Shown one piece after another: positions 1 through 9,565 of a stretch of DNA of 17,118 nucleotides. This DNA is from Spirochaetaceae bacterium. GTDB taxonomy: Bacteria; Spirochaetota; Spirochaetia; SZUA-6; Bin103. The notes below the pieces were generated by a model that was given only the letters and a program-made list of their open reading frames with translations, was not told the origin of the DNA and searched no databases. The stretch is taken from the NCBI GenBank assembly GCA_026710565.1, contig JAPOQV010000211.1, positions 1 to 17,118 on the forward strand. Direction: 5' to 3'. Numbering within the stretch: position 1 is the stretch's first letter; each line of letters opens with the position of its first letter. The position numbers and the translations under genes were made by a program.

Positions 1-936
1 CAGATCGGCGACCGGCCGCTGATCACCACCGGCTACTTCGACTCCCAGAACCTCGCCTTCTGGGACGCCACCCGCGGCGAGTACCGGGCCTACGTGCGCG
101 ACTTCCACGGCAGCCGCGACGCGGCCGCCCGCGAGGTCGCCCTGCGCGATGTCCGCACCTGCACCTCGCCCGACTTCCTGGCCTGGACCGAGCCGCAGTG
201 GCTGTCATACGAGCCGGAACGGTTCGCGGAGATCTACACCAACCAGATCAACCCCTACTACCGCGCACCGCACCTGTTCGTCGGCCTGCCGATGCGCTAC
301 GTCACCGGCCACGGCTACGTGACGGAGCTCAACGAGCGCATCTCCCGGTCACAGGAGCGGTTCGGCACCAGCTATACCGACACGGCGCTGATGACCAGCC
401 GTGACGGCCGCACCTTCGACCTCTGGGGCGAGGCGTTCATCCGCCCCGGTCCGGTGCAGAAGGGACGCTGGCACTACGGAGCCAACAGCGCGGCCCTGGG
501 CATCCTGGAGACGGCTGATGAGGCCGGCGCCCCGGAGCTGTCGCTCTACGTCAAGGAGGGCGGCTGGGACGTGCCGTCGCAGCTCCGTCGCTACGCCCTG
601 CGGGTCGACGGCTTCGCATCGATGCGCGCGGGAGCGGCCGGCGGCGAGGTGCTGACCAGGCCGTTGATCTTCGACGGCGACCGGCTGGCGCTGAACGTCT
701 CCACCTCGGCGCTGGGATGGCTGCGCGTGGAGATCCGGGACCGGGAGGGACGCCCGATCGACGGGTTCGCGGAGGATGACTGCGTCGAGGTGTTCGGCGA
801 CGACATCGAGCATGGAGTGCGCTGGCAGGGCGCCGCGGACCTCGGCCGGTTGGCCGGCACGCCCGTGCGACTGCGCATCACCATGCGCGACGCCGACCTG
901 TACTCGCTGCGCTTCTGTGACGGAGGAACGAGATGA
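1..936 (+). CDS. Beta-propeller glycosidase-like protein, 5'-truncated
   Basis: The reading frame is open from base 1, so the start lies outside the window; 311 residues are visible. I recognise the general type, widespread in environmental bacteria with large carbohydrate repertoires: blade-like motifs such as DSQNLAFWD, YRAYVRDF, CTSPDFLAWTEP and MTSRDGRTFDLWGEAFIRPG resemble the five-bladed propeller of GH32/GH43/GH130-like enzymes. The last ~80 residues form a separate beta-rich domain (LNVSTS, RVEIRDREGRPIDGF, VRLRITMRDADLYSLRF) that recurs at the end of the next gene. Activity and substrate cannot be read from the sequence, and catalytic acids cannot be assigned without a structure. The stop overlaps the next start (ATGA), so the two genes are almost certainly one operon. 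A role in saccharide processing is inference. Confidence 0.72.
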   Translation, partial: QIGDRPLITTGYFDSQNLAFWDATRGEYRAYVRDFHGSRDAAAREVALRDVRTCTSPDFLAWTEPQWLSYEPERFAEIYTNQINPYYRAPHLFVGLPMRYVTGHGYVTELNERISRSQERFGTSYTDTALMTSRDGRTFDLWGEAFIRPGPVQKGRWHYGANSAALGILETADEAGAPELSLYVKEGGWDVPSQLRRYALRVDGFASMRAGAAGGEVLTRPLIFDGDRLALNVSTSALGWLRVEIRDREGRPIDGFAEDDCVEVFGDDIEHGVRWQGAADLGRLAGTPVRLRITMRDADLYSLRFCDGGTR

Positions 937-2525
937 CCCGGATCGAGCCCGGAGGGAAGGCGGTGCTGTTCGCGTTCGACGACCAGAGCATCCCGTGGCG
1001 CTATCGCGTGCGGCTGGAGATGCATCCGCCCGAGAAGTACGACGGCAACCCCGTCATCGCGCGCGGCCCGATGGGCGCGGTCGACGAGCGGCGCGCGCAG
1101 AACAGCCCGGTCACTCACGACGGCGAGCGCTTCCGGATGTGGTACATCGCCCGCGACGACGGCACCGGCTCGACCTTGCCCGGTGAGCGCGAGCGCTACG
1201 AAACATCGCGAGGCGGCCGGGACGGCATCAGCGAGATCGGCACGACGAGCGACATCGTCCATTCCTACGACACCGGCCGCATCTGCTCTGCCGAGAGCGA
1301 CGACGGGTACCACTGGCGCAAGCCGGACCTGGGGATCGTGGAATACCGCGGCAGCACCCACAACAACATCTGCGACATCGAGCCCGGCACCGGGTCCATG
1401 GACGTGCTGTTCCAGCCCGACGCGCCGCCGGAGCGGCGCTACCTGATGGTCATCGAGTTCACCGCCTGGCGGCACCTCAAGAAGCCGCCGCTGGAGATGC
1501 CCTCGATCACCCGCTTCGCCGCCAGCCCGGACGGCTACCGCTGGACCATGCTGCAGGAGGAGCCGGGCGTCGTTGGCCAACACCACGAGGTGTTCTGCCT
1601 GTACCGGTACCGGGATCGCTACCACATCGCCGGTCACCAGGCGTCACCCCTGCTGTACCTGCCCCTGCAGCGACACCCAGCCCTCCCCTACTGCGGCCCG
1701 CGCACCATGGTGGTCTGGCGATCGCCGGACGTGGGCCGCTGGCCGCTGGAGACCTGCCACGCCTTCTTCAAGCCGATGCAGTCCTCCTCGCCCTACCGAA
1801 CCGGCTGGGACCGCGAGGAGGTGCACATGGGCGCCTACGTGACGCCCTACCCCAACGTCTGCCTGGGCGTCTGCGGGCAATGGCACCACCCGATCACCGA
1901 CGCGCCGCCCGAGCGGCCGGACTACCGGGGCGAGGAGGTCGCCGTCGACCTGGGGTTCATCCTCAGCAACGACGGCGTGCACTTCCGCGAGCCGGCTCCC
2001 GGCTTCACCTTCATCGGCCGCGACCAGGAGCTGTCGTGGGACCGGGACTGGCGGGACAACGCGACCCGTGACCGGATGCTGATGGAGCAAGGGCCGCTGC
2101 TCAACATCGGCGACCGGACCGTCCTCTACTACACGGCGTGCACGCCGCACGGCAACCTGATGGGATCGATGAGCAACATCGGCATGGCCACGCTTCCGCG
2201 AGAGCGGTTCGGCAGCCTGACGCCGGTGGACGGCGCCGCCTGCGGCCAGGCGGTCACCGACACGATCCAGGCAGGGTTGGCGACCCAGCTCTACGCGAAC
2301 GTGGAGATTCCGCCGGGCGGCCGGCTGCAAGCCGCGCTCACGGACCCGGAAGGACTGGCGGAGCTGCCCGGTTACGAGCTCGACGCCAGCCGCGCGCTGA
2401 CTGCATCGGGCTTCGACCAGCGCCTCACGTGGCGCGGCCGGCCGGAGCTGCCTGCCGGCGCCTTCCGCATCCGCGTGCGCCTCACCGCAGGGTCCCGGCT
2501 CTACGCTCTCTACGTGGGAGGATAG
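933..2525 (+). CDS. Beta-propeller glycosidase-like protein, full length
   Basis: A 530-residue protein with no obvious signal peptide, so probably cytoplasmic. The ATG overlaps the upstream stop (ATGA) and sits behind a clear GGAGGA ribosome binding site at 922-927. Propeller-type strands include FRMWYIAR, CSAESDDGYHWRKPDLGIVEY and FAASPDGYRWT, the same 'S.DG..W..P' blade signature seen in GH32/GH43-like folds. The final ~80 residues (from about LYANVEIPPGGRL to RLYALYVGG) match the C-terminal domain of the upstream gene, so the two are paralogues with the same architecture. Function as a glycoside hydrolase or phosphorylase is inferred from fold-like motifs only. The 3' end overlaps the convergent antitoxin gene by 16 bases. 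Confidence 0.75.
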   Translation: MTRIEPGGKAVLFAFDDQSIPWRYRVRLEMHPPEKYDGNPVIARGPMGAVDERRAQNSPVTHDGERFRMWYIARDDGTGSTLPGERERYETSRGGRDGISEIGTTSDIVHSYDTGRICSAESDDGYHWRKPDLGIVEYRGSTHNNICDIEPGTGSMDVLFQPDAPPERRYLMVIEFTAWRHLKKPPLEMPSITRFAASPDGYRWTMLQEEPGVVGQHHEVFCLYRYRDRYHIAGHQASPLLYLPLQRHPALPYCGPRTMVVWRSPDVGRWPLETCHAFFKPMQSSSPYRTGWDREEVHMGAYVTPYPNVCLGVCGQWHHPITDAPPERPDYRGEEVAVDLGFILSNDGVHFREPAPGFTFIGRDQELSWDRDWRDNATRDRMLMEQGPLLNIGDRTVLYYTACTPHGNLMGSMSNIGMATLPRERFGSLTPVDGAACGQAVTDTIQAGLATQLYANVEIPPGGRLQAALTDPEGLAELPGYELDASRALTASGFDQRLTWRGRPELPAGAFRIRVRLTAGSRLYALYVGG

Positions 2526-2746
2526 CCGGCACGCTCCAACCGCTCCCCGACCCACACCTTGATGATCGACTGCCGCGGCACGCCGAGTCGCCGAGCTTCC
2601 TTGTCCAACGACGCAATCATCCACACTGGAAAGTCCACGTTCACACGCTTCACGCTCTGACCCGGCCTTCTGGCGCCCGACATTTCCAGATACTGCGTGA
2701 TGTCCTCGCCGGCATCGAACCGTCGGTCGAACTCCTCAGCTTTCAT
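2510..2746 (-). CDS. BrnA/CopG-family antitoxin
   Basis: A 78-residue protein. An N-terminal acidic segment (FDRRFDAGEDITQYLEMS) is followed by a ribbon-helix-helix-like segment (KRVNVDFPVWMIASLDKEARRLGVPRQSIIKVWVGERLE is the region, about residues 33-70). RHH antitoxins of this group bind DNA as dimers through the strand and neutralise the partner toxin with the other terminus. The ATG at 2746 overlaps the end of the upstream toxin gene by 11 bases, giving the toxin-first order usual for BrnT modules. The 3' end overlaps the convergent propeller gene by 16 bases. Autoregulation is expected from the family; a candidate inverted repeat lies just upstream of the toxin. Confidence 0.82.
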   Translation of the reverse strand: MKAEEFDRRFDAGEDITQYLEMSGARRPGQSVKRVNVDFPVWMIASLDKEARRLGVPRQSIIKVWVGERLERAGYPPT

Positions 2747-2996
2747 AGATCGCTATCTCCTCCTTGCTTGATCTGCGCACGGATATGATCCTCCGCCTCT
2801 GATCTCGATAGGTGATCACGGCCGACCAGTGCTTGCCGCCGGACTTGGCAACCACCAGAAGTCGCGGCTCATCTACGGTGCGGGCCGGGATCTCGACCAA
2901 GTCCGTATCCGCCCACAGGGTCTGCGCCCGTTCGAAGTCGATGCCATGCTTCTGCTGATTGGCACGGCTCTCGGCCTCATCGTATTCAAAGCTCAC
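2736..2996 (-). CDS. brnT: BrnT-family ribonuclease toxin
   Basis: An 86-residue protein fitting the BrnT family in length and pattern: FEYDEAESRANQQKHGIDF at the start (the family's F-WD--KA--N--KHG--F block), then a central beta region, and a closing YRDQRRRIISVRRSSKEEIAIYES (R-IIS-R-A---E---Y block). BrnT toxins are small RelE-like-fold ribonucleases that inhibit translation. The only reasonable start is a GTG at 2996, because an in-frame stop lies just upstream at 3009-3011; no strong ribosome binding site precedes it. It is translationally linked to the antitoxin by an 11-base overlap. Toxicity is inferred from family membership. Confidence 0.85.
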   Translation of the reverse strand: MSFEYDEAESRANQQKHGIDFERAQTLWADTDLVEIPARTVDEPRLLVVAKSGGKHWSAVITYRDQRRRIISVRRSSKEEIAIYES

Positions 2997-3022
2997 AAGG
3001 TATAGAAATCATCCCATGTGAG
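2992..3022. promoter_or_regulatory. Inverted repeat upstream of brnT, candidate operator
   Basis: CTCACA (2992-2997) and TGTGAG (3017-3022) are perfect 6-base inverted arms separated by 19 bases, spanning the GTG start of brnT and the region where its promoter should be. BrnA-type antitoxins repress their own operon, so this is a plausible operator. Short arms like this can arise by chance. Confidence 0.25.
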
Positions 3023-3094
3023 ACGCCTGCAGGGGTAACCAGCCTAAGGACCCGCCATAGTCCTCTCCACCGGCTCCCACAGGCAGGCGCGGGC

Positions 3095-4135
3095 TCACCA
3101 GCTCGACACGATGCGGTCGCGGTTGGGGATCGGGGGGCGCACGGCGGTGCCGCGGAGGTGCGACTCGTAGAGGCCGAAGCCGATCTCGGTGGAGAGCATG
3201 GCGATGCGCAGGTTGCTGACCGCCGGCTGACCGGTGCGGATGGCCTGCACCAGGTCGCGGATCTTGCGCTCCGTGCCGCACCAGTGCTCGACCGGCTCCA
3301 GCGGAACCGGGTCGAAGCCGGAGCGCGTGTCCTTCCGGCGCACTTCCATCTCTTCGCCGTCGTTGCGGATGCGGATGAGCCCGCCTTCGCAGACGATCTC
3401 GAACTCCAGGTTGCCGGTGCCCACCACGGCGATGTCCGGGCCGTCGGCGAACTCGATCAGCGCGCTGCGGATCGACGGGTCCTTGACGAAGTGCATGTGC
3501 GAGGTGTCCCCCGGCGCCGGACTGAGCGTCTCCAGCGTGCCGCGGATCGAGGTGACCTCCTGCGGATCGCCGGCCAGGTACAGCACCGTGTCCAGCCCGT
3601 GGCCGCCCACGCTGTTGCCCCAGAAGCCGATCACGCGCTGCACGCGTCCGAGCTCGCCGCCCGCCGCGATGGCCCGCGCCTGCTGGTAGACCGTCCAGTT
3701 GCGCCGCGGCGGACCGAACTCCAGCATCACGCCGGCGCGCTCGAACGCTTCCCGGATGGCGTCGGCCTCGCGCAGGGTGCAGCACAGCGGCTTCTCCGCG
3801 AACATGCCCTTCACGCCGTGCTCGGCGCCGTAGATCATCGCCTCCGCGTGCTGCTCGGGCCGCGTGCAGATGCTCAGGATCTCCGGCCGCTCCGCGTCGA
3901 TCAGCTCCCGGAAATCCGTGTACCCCCGCGGCACGTTCCAGCGCCGCCGAAACTCCGCGAGCTTCGCCTCGTCCACGTCACAGGCGGCGACCATCTCGGT
4001 TACGTCGGTGGCCTGCGCGTAGCCGCCGGCGTGCGCGAGCGGCGGCACCACCCCGCCGCGCCACTGCGGCGTCCGTTCGTCGTCGATGGTGCCGGCGATC
4101 CGACCGCAGCCGATCATGCCCACCTTCAGTCTCAT
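3095..4135 (-). CDS. Gfo/Idh/MocA family NAD(P)-dependent oxidoreductase
   Basis: A 346-residue protein from the ATG at 4135. That start is preferred over a longer reading frame because it follows a strong GAGGAGGAA ribosome binding site, begins directly with the Rossmann strand, and overlaps the upstream cysN stop (ATGA). Residues 5-14 (VGMIGCGRIAG region) are the GxGxxA dinucleotide-binding motif; AEKPL at 113-117 is the family's EKP motif with the catalytic lysine. A C-terminal beta domain follows. The family oxidises or reduces sugars, inositols and related polyols. The substrate is unknown. The coupling to a sulfate-activation operon is unusual for this family and is the main clue to function. 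Confidence 0.9.
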   Translation of the reverse strand: MRLKVGMIGCGRIAGTIDDERTPQWRGGVVPPLAHAGGYAQATDVTEMVAACDVDEAKLAEFRRRWNVPRGYTDFRELIDAERPEILSICTRPEQHAEAMIYGAEHGVKGMFAEKPLCCTLREADAIREAFERAGVMLEFGPPRRNWTVYQQARAIAAGGELGRVQRVIGFWGNSVGGHGLDTVLYLAGDPQEVTSIRGTLETLSPAPGDTSHMHFVKDPSIRSALIEFADGPDIAVVGTGNLEFEIVCEGGLIRIRNDGEEMEVRRKDTRSGFDPVPLEPVEHWCGTERKIRDLVQAIRTGQPAVSNLRIAMLSTEIGFGLYESHLRGTAVRPPIPNRDRIVSSW

Positions 4136-6008
4136 GCGCGTTCCTCCTCGCCCTCGCTTTGGTCTTCCGCGCGCAGCCTGCGGCACACCGCCGCCGCCGC
4201 TTCCTCCGGCGACAGCTCCGGCGGCAGGACCAGGTCGGCCTGCACGCCGTGCAGGTCCTCTCCCGCCCGCACGATCAACATGTCGTTGGGTTGATTGAGG
4301 ATGCGCAGCGTCTCCGCCTCGTAGACGTCGAGGTCGGCGACCGTCGTGATCACGATCTGCCCGGAGTCGGTCAGGAAGTGGGCGATCTCGCCAAGATGGC
4401 GGATGTTCTCATCACGCGTCTCGCCGCTGGACGACTGCTGCTCCCGCTCGACGTCGGCGTCCAGCCCGCCGGCGAGGTTGGAGAGCCCGAAGTAGTAGAC
4501 GTTGCTGCCGCCGTGAAAGAGCTCCCGCTCCACGTCGCGGGCAACCCGGACCAGCAGCGGATGCAGCGAGCCGGTGAGCACCAACAACCGCGGCTCCTGG
4601 CCGTAGCGATCGGCGCGCTCGCCGCCTGAGACGGCGCCGTTCACCCATGCGTAGTCCCGGCGCCGGACGTGCTCGCGCAGCGACTCGCTCAGGTCGGACA
4701 GGTACTCGGTGATGATGCCGCCGCCGGCGATCTCGTACTGGTCGACCAGCACGAAGCGGCCGGTGGCGACCAGATCGGCGTCCACGCCCAGGTCGAACGC
4801 GATCGGCTTGTGGGTCTCCAGCACGCACTCGGCCACCTCATGCCGCCCGACGTGCTGCTTGGCGGCGCTGCGCTCCAGGGTGTCGGCGTCGAGGACCTGC
4901 ACGATCTCCTTCACGTGCACGGTCACCCTCGTGCTGGCCAGCTTCAGCAGGTAGCGCCGGCCGCGCACCAGCGGGTTGCGGTCCAGCCAGAACAGGTTGG
5001 CGCGGAAGGTGGTGCCCACCCGCGGCGGGGCCTCGCCTTCCCGGTACATCACCTCGCCCGGCCGCACGTACAGCTCCTCGGTCAGGGTGATGCCGGTGGC
5101 GGAGCCGGCCGCCGCCGCGCGCGTCCGGGGGAGGTTGAAGCCCTCGATGCTGCGCACCCGAGACCGCTTGCGCGACGGCAGGAACTCCACCGTGTCGCCG
5201 ACGGCCACCGTCCCGCTGGTGATGGTGCCGGCGATGATGCGCGCGTCGTCCCCCCGCACCGGGAACTTGTAGACGTCCTGCACGGGCAGCCGCAGCGCGT
5301 GCTCGGTCTCCGGGCCGGCCGAGTCCAGGGCGTCGATCCGCTCCAGCAACGGCGCCCCGTCGTACCAGCGGGTTCGGGGCGAGGGGGCGACGAGATTGTC
5401 TCCATGCCGCCCGCTCACCGGCACGAACCCGAGCGGCGTGGCCTGGATGTCGGCGAGGAATGCCGCGTACTCCTCGTGTATGGCTTCGAAGACCGCCTGG
5501 TCGTAGCCCACCAGGTCCATCTTGTTGACCACCACCAGGATCTGCCGGATACCCAGCATCGCGGTCATGAAGCCGTGGCGGCGGGAGTTCTCGCGCACCC
5601 CTTCGCGGGCGTCGATCACCAGGATCGCCGCCTCGGCGCGGGCGGCGCCGGAGATCATGTTCTTCAGGAACTCCACGTGCCCGGGCGCGTCGATGATGAT
5701 GTAGCGGCGCCGCTCGGAGCGGAAGAACACCCGCGCGGCGTCGATGGTGATGCCCTGGGCCTGCTCGTCGCGGAGCGCGTCGATCAGGAACGCGTACTCG
5801 AACGGCTTGCCCGAGCGCTCGCAGTTGCGCCGGACCTGCTCGATCCTGCCGTCCGGGAGGGAGCCCGTGTCATGCAGCAGGCGTCCGACCACCGTGCTCT
5901 TGCCGTGGTCGACGTGGCCGACGATGACGATGTTCATCGCCGCCAGCTCGGCCGGTGGCGCGGTGTCCCCGGCGATGGCGGTCGCGGGCTCGGAAGCGGG
6001 ACCGGCCA

Positions 6009-6009
<1 letters not shown>
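4132..6009 (-). CDS. cysN: Sulfate adenylyltransferase GTPase subunit fused to a degenerate APS kinase domain
   Basis: A 625-residue protein. The GTPase subunit couples GTP hydrolysis to APS formation by CysD. G1 is GHVDHGKS (31-38), G3 DAPGH (107-111), G4 NKMD (162-165), followed by the EF-Tu-like beta-barrel domains to about residue 440. Residues ~471-611 align with APS kinase (CysC): RDENIRHLGEIAHFLTDSG (532-550) is the kinase's ENIRR-GEVA---DAG block and ADLVLPP its C-terminal strand. However, the P-loop position reads TGSLHPLL (479-486) instead of GLSGSGKST, DGDN is replaced by FGLSN, and the lid segment is missing. Kinase activity is therefore very unlikely. The ATG at 6009 shares a base with the cysD stop (TGATG) and has GAGGGA about 10 bases upstream; a GTG one codon earlier is the alternative. 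Adjacent cysD and cysH support the role. Confidence 0.92.
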
Positions 6010-6890
<881 letters not shown>

Positions 6891-6901
6891 CGGGGCGGCG
6901 G

Positions 6902-7621
6902 TCACGAGGCGCCCGCCGACACGTGCAGCCCGCACTCCTTGACGCCGTCCTGCTCCCACCACCAGCGCCCGGCGCGCGGATCCTCGCCCGGCTCGACGGC
7001 GCGCGTGCACGGCGCGCAGCCGATGCTCAGGAAGCCGCGGTCGTGCAGGACGTTGTAGGGCACGTCGTGGGCGCGCAGGTAGTCCCACACCTGGTCTTCC
7101 GTCCAGTCGGCCAGCGGATTGGCCTTGAGCGCGCCGTGCGCGGAGTCCCATTCCACGAACGGGGTGCCGGCGCGATCGGGGCTCTGCGCGCGGCGCAGCC
7201 CGGTGATCCACGCCGCGGCCCCGCTGAGCGCGCGGCGCAGCGGCTCGACCTTGCGGACCCCGCAGCAGCGGTGGCGATGCTCCACGCTCTCGTAGAAGAG
7301 GTTGGGGCCGGCCTCGCCCACCATCTCCTGCACCGCTCCGGCCGACGGAAACAGCACCTCGTAGTGCATGCGGTAGCGGCTCATCATGCGCGCCATCAGG
7401 TCGTAGGTCTCCTGGTGCAGGCGGCCGGTGTCCAGCACGAAGATCGATGCGTGCGGGTCGATGCCGAGCAGCATGTGGCTCAGCACCTGATCCTCCGCGC
7501 CCAGTGAGGACGCCAGCTTCACCGCGCGGCCGTGGCGCTCGGCCAGCGCGCGCAGCAACGCCTGTGCGCCGCCGGCGGCGACGGCGTTCAGCCGCCCGAT
7601 CTCGGTGCTGTTCACCTCCAT
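6902..7621 (-). CDS. cysH: Iron-sulfur APS reductase (thioredoxin-dependent)
   Basis: A 239-residue protein. It contains the PP-loop-like SLGAEDQVL (39-47) and the four cysteines that distinguish APS reductases from cluster-free PAPS reductases: [16 protein letters not shown] (C119, C120) and [23 protein letters not shown] (C202, C205), which together bind a [4Fe-4S] cluster. The C-terminal KECGLH (C230) carries the catalytic cysteine that forms the thiosulfonate intermediate. The enzyme would reduce APS to sulfite and AMP with thioredoxin. The ATG at 7621 has AGAGGA about 8 bases upstream. It lies 13 bases after the dehydrogenase gene and directly before cysD. The residues argue strongly for APS rather than PAPS as substrate. 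Confidence 0.95.
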   Translation of the reverse strand: MEVNSTEIGRLNAVAAGGAQALLRALAERHGRAVKLASSLGAEDQVLSHMLLGIDPHASIFVLDTGRLHQETYDLMARMMSRYRMHYEVLFPSAGAVQEMVGEAGPNLFYESVEHRHRCCGVRKVEPLRRALSGAAAWITGLRRAQSPDRAGTPFVEWDSAHGALKANPLADWTEDQVWDYLRAHDVPYNVLHDRGFLSIGCAPCTRAVEPGEDPRAGRWWWEQDGVKECGLHVSAGAS

Positions 7622-7634
7622 CCGTCGTTCCTCT

Positions 7635-8639
7635 TTATCGGCTCCAATCGATCGTCACGCCCAGCGTATCCGCATCCTGCTGCAGCACTCGGTAGGCCGC
7701 CGGGGCATCCGCGGGCGCGAAGCGATGGGTGACCAGCTCGTCCACCTTCACCACACCCTGCTCGATCAGGGCGAGCGTCCGCTCCATCCGGTCGCGCCGC
7801 TGGCCGTTCGGAAAGTGGGTGGTGGTCTCCCCCGCCCGCAGCCAGTGGATGTCCACCTCGCAGGCGCCCGGCGAATAATACCCCAGCACGACCAGGTGGC
7901 CGTCGCGTACCAGCAACTCCGCCGCCGCGCGGATGAGATCGGTCTTGCCGGTGGTTTCGGCCGCGATCCGCAGGCCCTCCGGGACGCGGCTCCGGACCGC
8001 CTCGCCCAGATCCTCGGCATGGGTGTCGATCACCTCGTCGGCGCTGTGCTCGGCAGCGATCTCCAGCCGCCGGCGGCGGTGCCCGGCCAGCAGCACGCGC
8101 GCGCCCCGGTGGCGCAGCACCTGCGCCGCCCACTGCCCGACCAGGCCGTCGCCGATGATCAGCGCCGCGTCGCCGGCGGTGACCGGCGGGCGCACGCCGC
8201 CGTTGTAGCCCACCTGCGCCAGCAGCAGGGCCGATGCGCTGCGCGTGCCGACCCCTGCGGGCACGGGAATCACGTCGGCCGCCGCCGCGACGTGCCAGGC
8301 GCAGTGCCCGGCCCACCAACCGCCCTCCCAACCCTCTGGCTGCTTGCAGCGGGCGCTGAACACCCGGTCCCCGACGGCGAACCCGGTGACCTCATCGCCC
8401 ACCGCGCGCACGCGCCCGGCCGCCTGGTAGCCGGGTGTGAACGGGAAGCGGACCGTGCCGGTGCCCAGCCGTATCGTCCCGTGCAGGCAGTGCAACTCGG
8501 TGCCGGCGCTGACCGTCGTGTGCTCCACCTCGACCAGCACGTCTCCCGGGTCAAGCGGAGACAGCGGCACCTCGCGCAATTCCACCTCGTTAGCGGCGGG
8601 AAAGACGACTGCCGCGGTCGATGCGGGATGCGGGCGCAT
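7635..8639 (-). CDS. MDR-family (zinc-type alcohol dehydrogenase-like) oxidoreductase
   Basis: A 334-residue protein with an N-terminal GroES-like domain (~20-120) and a Rossmann domain with GDGLVGQWAAQVL (163-175). It lacks the classic GHE zinc motif: the equivalent site reads PFTPGYQAAGRV (66-77), and the catalytic-cysteine region reads SAGTELHCLHG. It belongs to the subgroup with a STGTE/SAGTE motif, and zinc binding is doubtful. Substrate unknown. It ends 13 bases before cysH, so it very likely shares that transcript. The ATG at 8639 has no clear ribosome binding site, and a possible -10 box lies only about 10 bases upstream. Confidence 0.85.
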   Translation of the reverse strand: MRPHPASTAAVVFPAANEVELREVPLSPLDPGDVLVEVEHTTVSAGTELHCLHGTIRLGTGTVRFPFTPGYQAAGRVRAVGDEVTGFAVGDRVFSARCKQPEGWEGGWWAGHCAWHVAAAADVIPVPAGVGTRSASALLLAQVGYNGGVRPPVTAGDAALIIGDGLVGQWAAQVLRHRGARVLLAGHRRRRLEIAAEHSADEVIDTHAEDLGEAVRSRVPEGLRIAAETTGKTDLIRAAAELLVRDGHLVVLGYYSPGACEVDIHWLRAGETTTHFPNGQRRDRMERTLALIEQGVVKVDELVTHRFAPADAPAAYRVLQQDADTLGVTIDWSR

Positions 8640-8648
8640 ATCCGTGAC

Positions 8649-8654
8649 TGTATA
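8649..8654 (-). promoter_or_regulatory. Possible -10 box for a near-leaderless MDR-cysHDN transcript
   Basis: Read on the minus strand, this is TATACA, near the sigma-70 consensus, within a relatively AT-rich patch. A start about 7 bases downstream would fall only 2-3 bases before the ATG at 8639, which would explain the missing ribosome binding site. No good -35 box is seen at 16-18 bases (TTCGAC is the best). Weak support. Confidence 0.25.
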
Positions 8655-8684
8655 AGGGAACAGACAGCCGGTCGAACCGGAGCG

Positions 8685-9422
8685 TCAGGCGCTCCCGGCC
8701 GGAGCGTGCTCGTAGAGCGAGACGTGGTTGGTACTGGACGAGGTGAACCGGGAGCCTGACCAGCCGCCCCAGCGCTCGCGCAGGCGGAGGCCGGCCAGTC
8801 GCGCCATCAGGTCCAGCTCCGAGGGCCAGGCGTAGCGGAGCTGCGCCGGGAACAGCCGGGTCCCCGCCGCGTCGATCACGAGATGCTGGCAGGTCACCCG
8901 CTGGCCGGCGGCGTCGTGGCGGGACAGGTCGAGCTGGACCGCGTCGGACTCCAGGTGCGAAATGCCCACGCTCTGGCCGTTCGTGAAGCGCGTCGGGTCG
9001 GGTACGAACGCCTCGATCAGAAAGACGCCGCCCTCGCCGAGGTGCTCGGCGACGCGCGCGTAGCACTGCACCTGCTGCTCCTGGCTGGTGAGCATGAAGA
9101 AGGTGTTGAACACCACGAAGATCAACTCGAACATGCCGTCGACGCGGAAATCCGCGAAGTCGCCCACGGTCACCGGGATGGCGTCGCCGCCCGGCTTGTC
9201 GCGCAGCTTCGCCACCATCGCTTCAGACGATTCGATGCCGTGCACCTCGACGCCCCGCGCGGCCAAGGGCAGGGCTACCCGGCCGGTGCCGATGCCCAGC
9301 TCCAGCGCGCGGCCGCCGGCGGCCAGCCGCTCCAGCGCCTCCACGGGGACGGCGCCGGTCACCATCCGGTCGTAGTTGTCCGCGATGCGGTCGCCGTAGG
9401 TGGCCGGGGTGTAGTCCTTCAT
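8685..9422 (-). CDS. Class I SAM-dependent methyltransferase
   Basis: A 245-residue protein. Motif I is ALELGIGTGRVALPLA (39-54), the SAM-binding glycine loop; the acidic residue after beta-2 is E in VHGIESSEAM (60-69). VGDFADF and FELIFVVFNTFFML match the post-I and motif II regions, and GGVFLIEAFVPDP the motif III strand. The ATG at 9422 is chosen because AGGAAGG precedes it closely; a GTG one codon upstream is the alternative. Substrate unknown. It lies 45 bases before the MDR gene on the same strand and may head the operon, but a separate promoter for the downstream genes is possible. Confidence 0.88.
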   Translation of the reverse strand: MKDYTPATYGDRIADNYDRMVTGAVPVEALERLAAGGRALELGIGTGRVALPLAARGVEVHGIESSEAMVAKLRDKPGGDAIPVTVGDFADFRVDGMFELIFVVFNTFFMLTSQEQQVQCYARVAEHLGEGGVFLIEAFVPDPTRFTNGQSVGISHLESDAVQLDLSRHDAAGQRVTCQHLVIDAAGTRLFPAQLRYAWPSELDLMARLAGLRLRERWGGWSGSRFTSSSTNHVSLYEHAPAGSA

Positions 9423-9452
9423 CACCTTCCTATGGGACCTTCCGCTGGTCGA

Positions 9453-9539
9453 TCAGTCCAGCACGCCGCCACAGTGCTCCTCAATGTACTCACGGAAGGA
9501 CCGGGTGAGCTCGTCGGCCTCGGCGCCGGGGGTCCCGCG
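9453..9539 (-). pseudogene. Possible 3' remnant of an unidentified gene
   Basis: Between the Uma2 gene and the methyltransferase, one minus-strand frame encodes about 27 residues without a start, bounded upstream by a TAG and ending in TGA at 9453. The peptide (GAEADELTRSFREYIEEH, then CGGVLD) looks like the amphipathic helical C-terminus of a real protein rather than random GC-rich coding. This could be the tail of a deleted gene. Too short to identify, and chance cannot be excluded. Confidence 0.2.
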
Positions 9540-9565
9540 CTATCCGGTTGCCACAGACGGCCCGG

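Noticed and set aside
3158..4294. Plus-strand frame opposite the Gfo/Idh/MocA gene
   Set aside because: It is the mirror of a well-supported gene and has no recognisable domain; its composition is that of an antisense shadow.
8679..8695. GGAGCG / CGCTCC stem across the methyltransferase stop codon, considered as a terminator
   Set aside because: It is short, lacks a T-tract and lies partly in coding sequence, so it is not convincing as a terminator.
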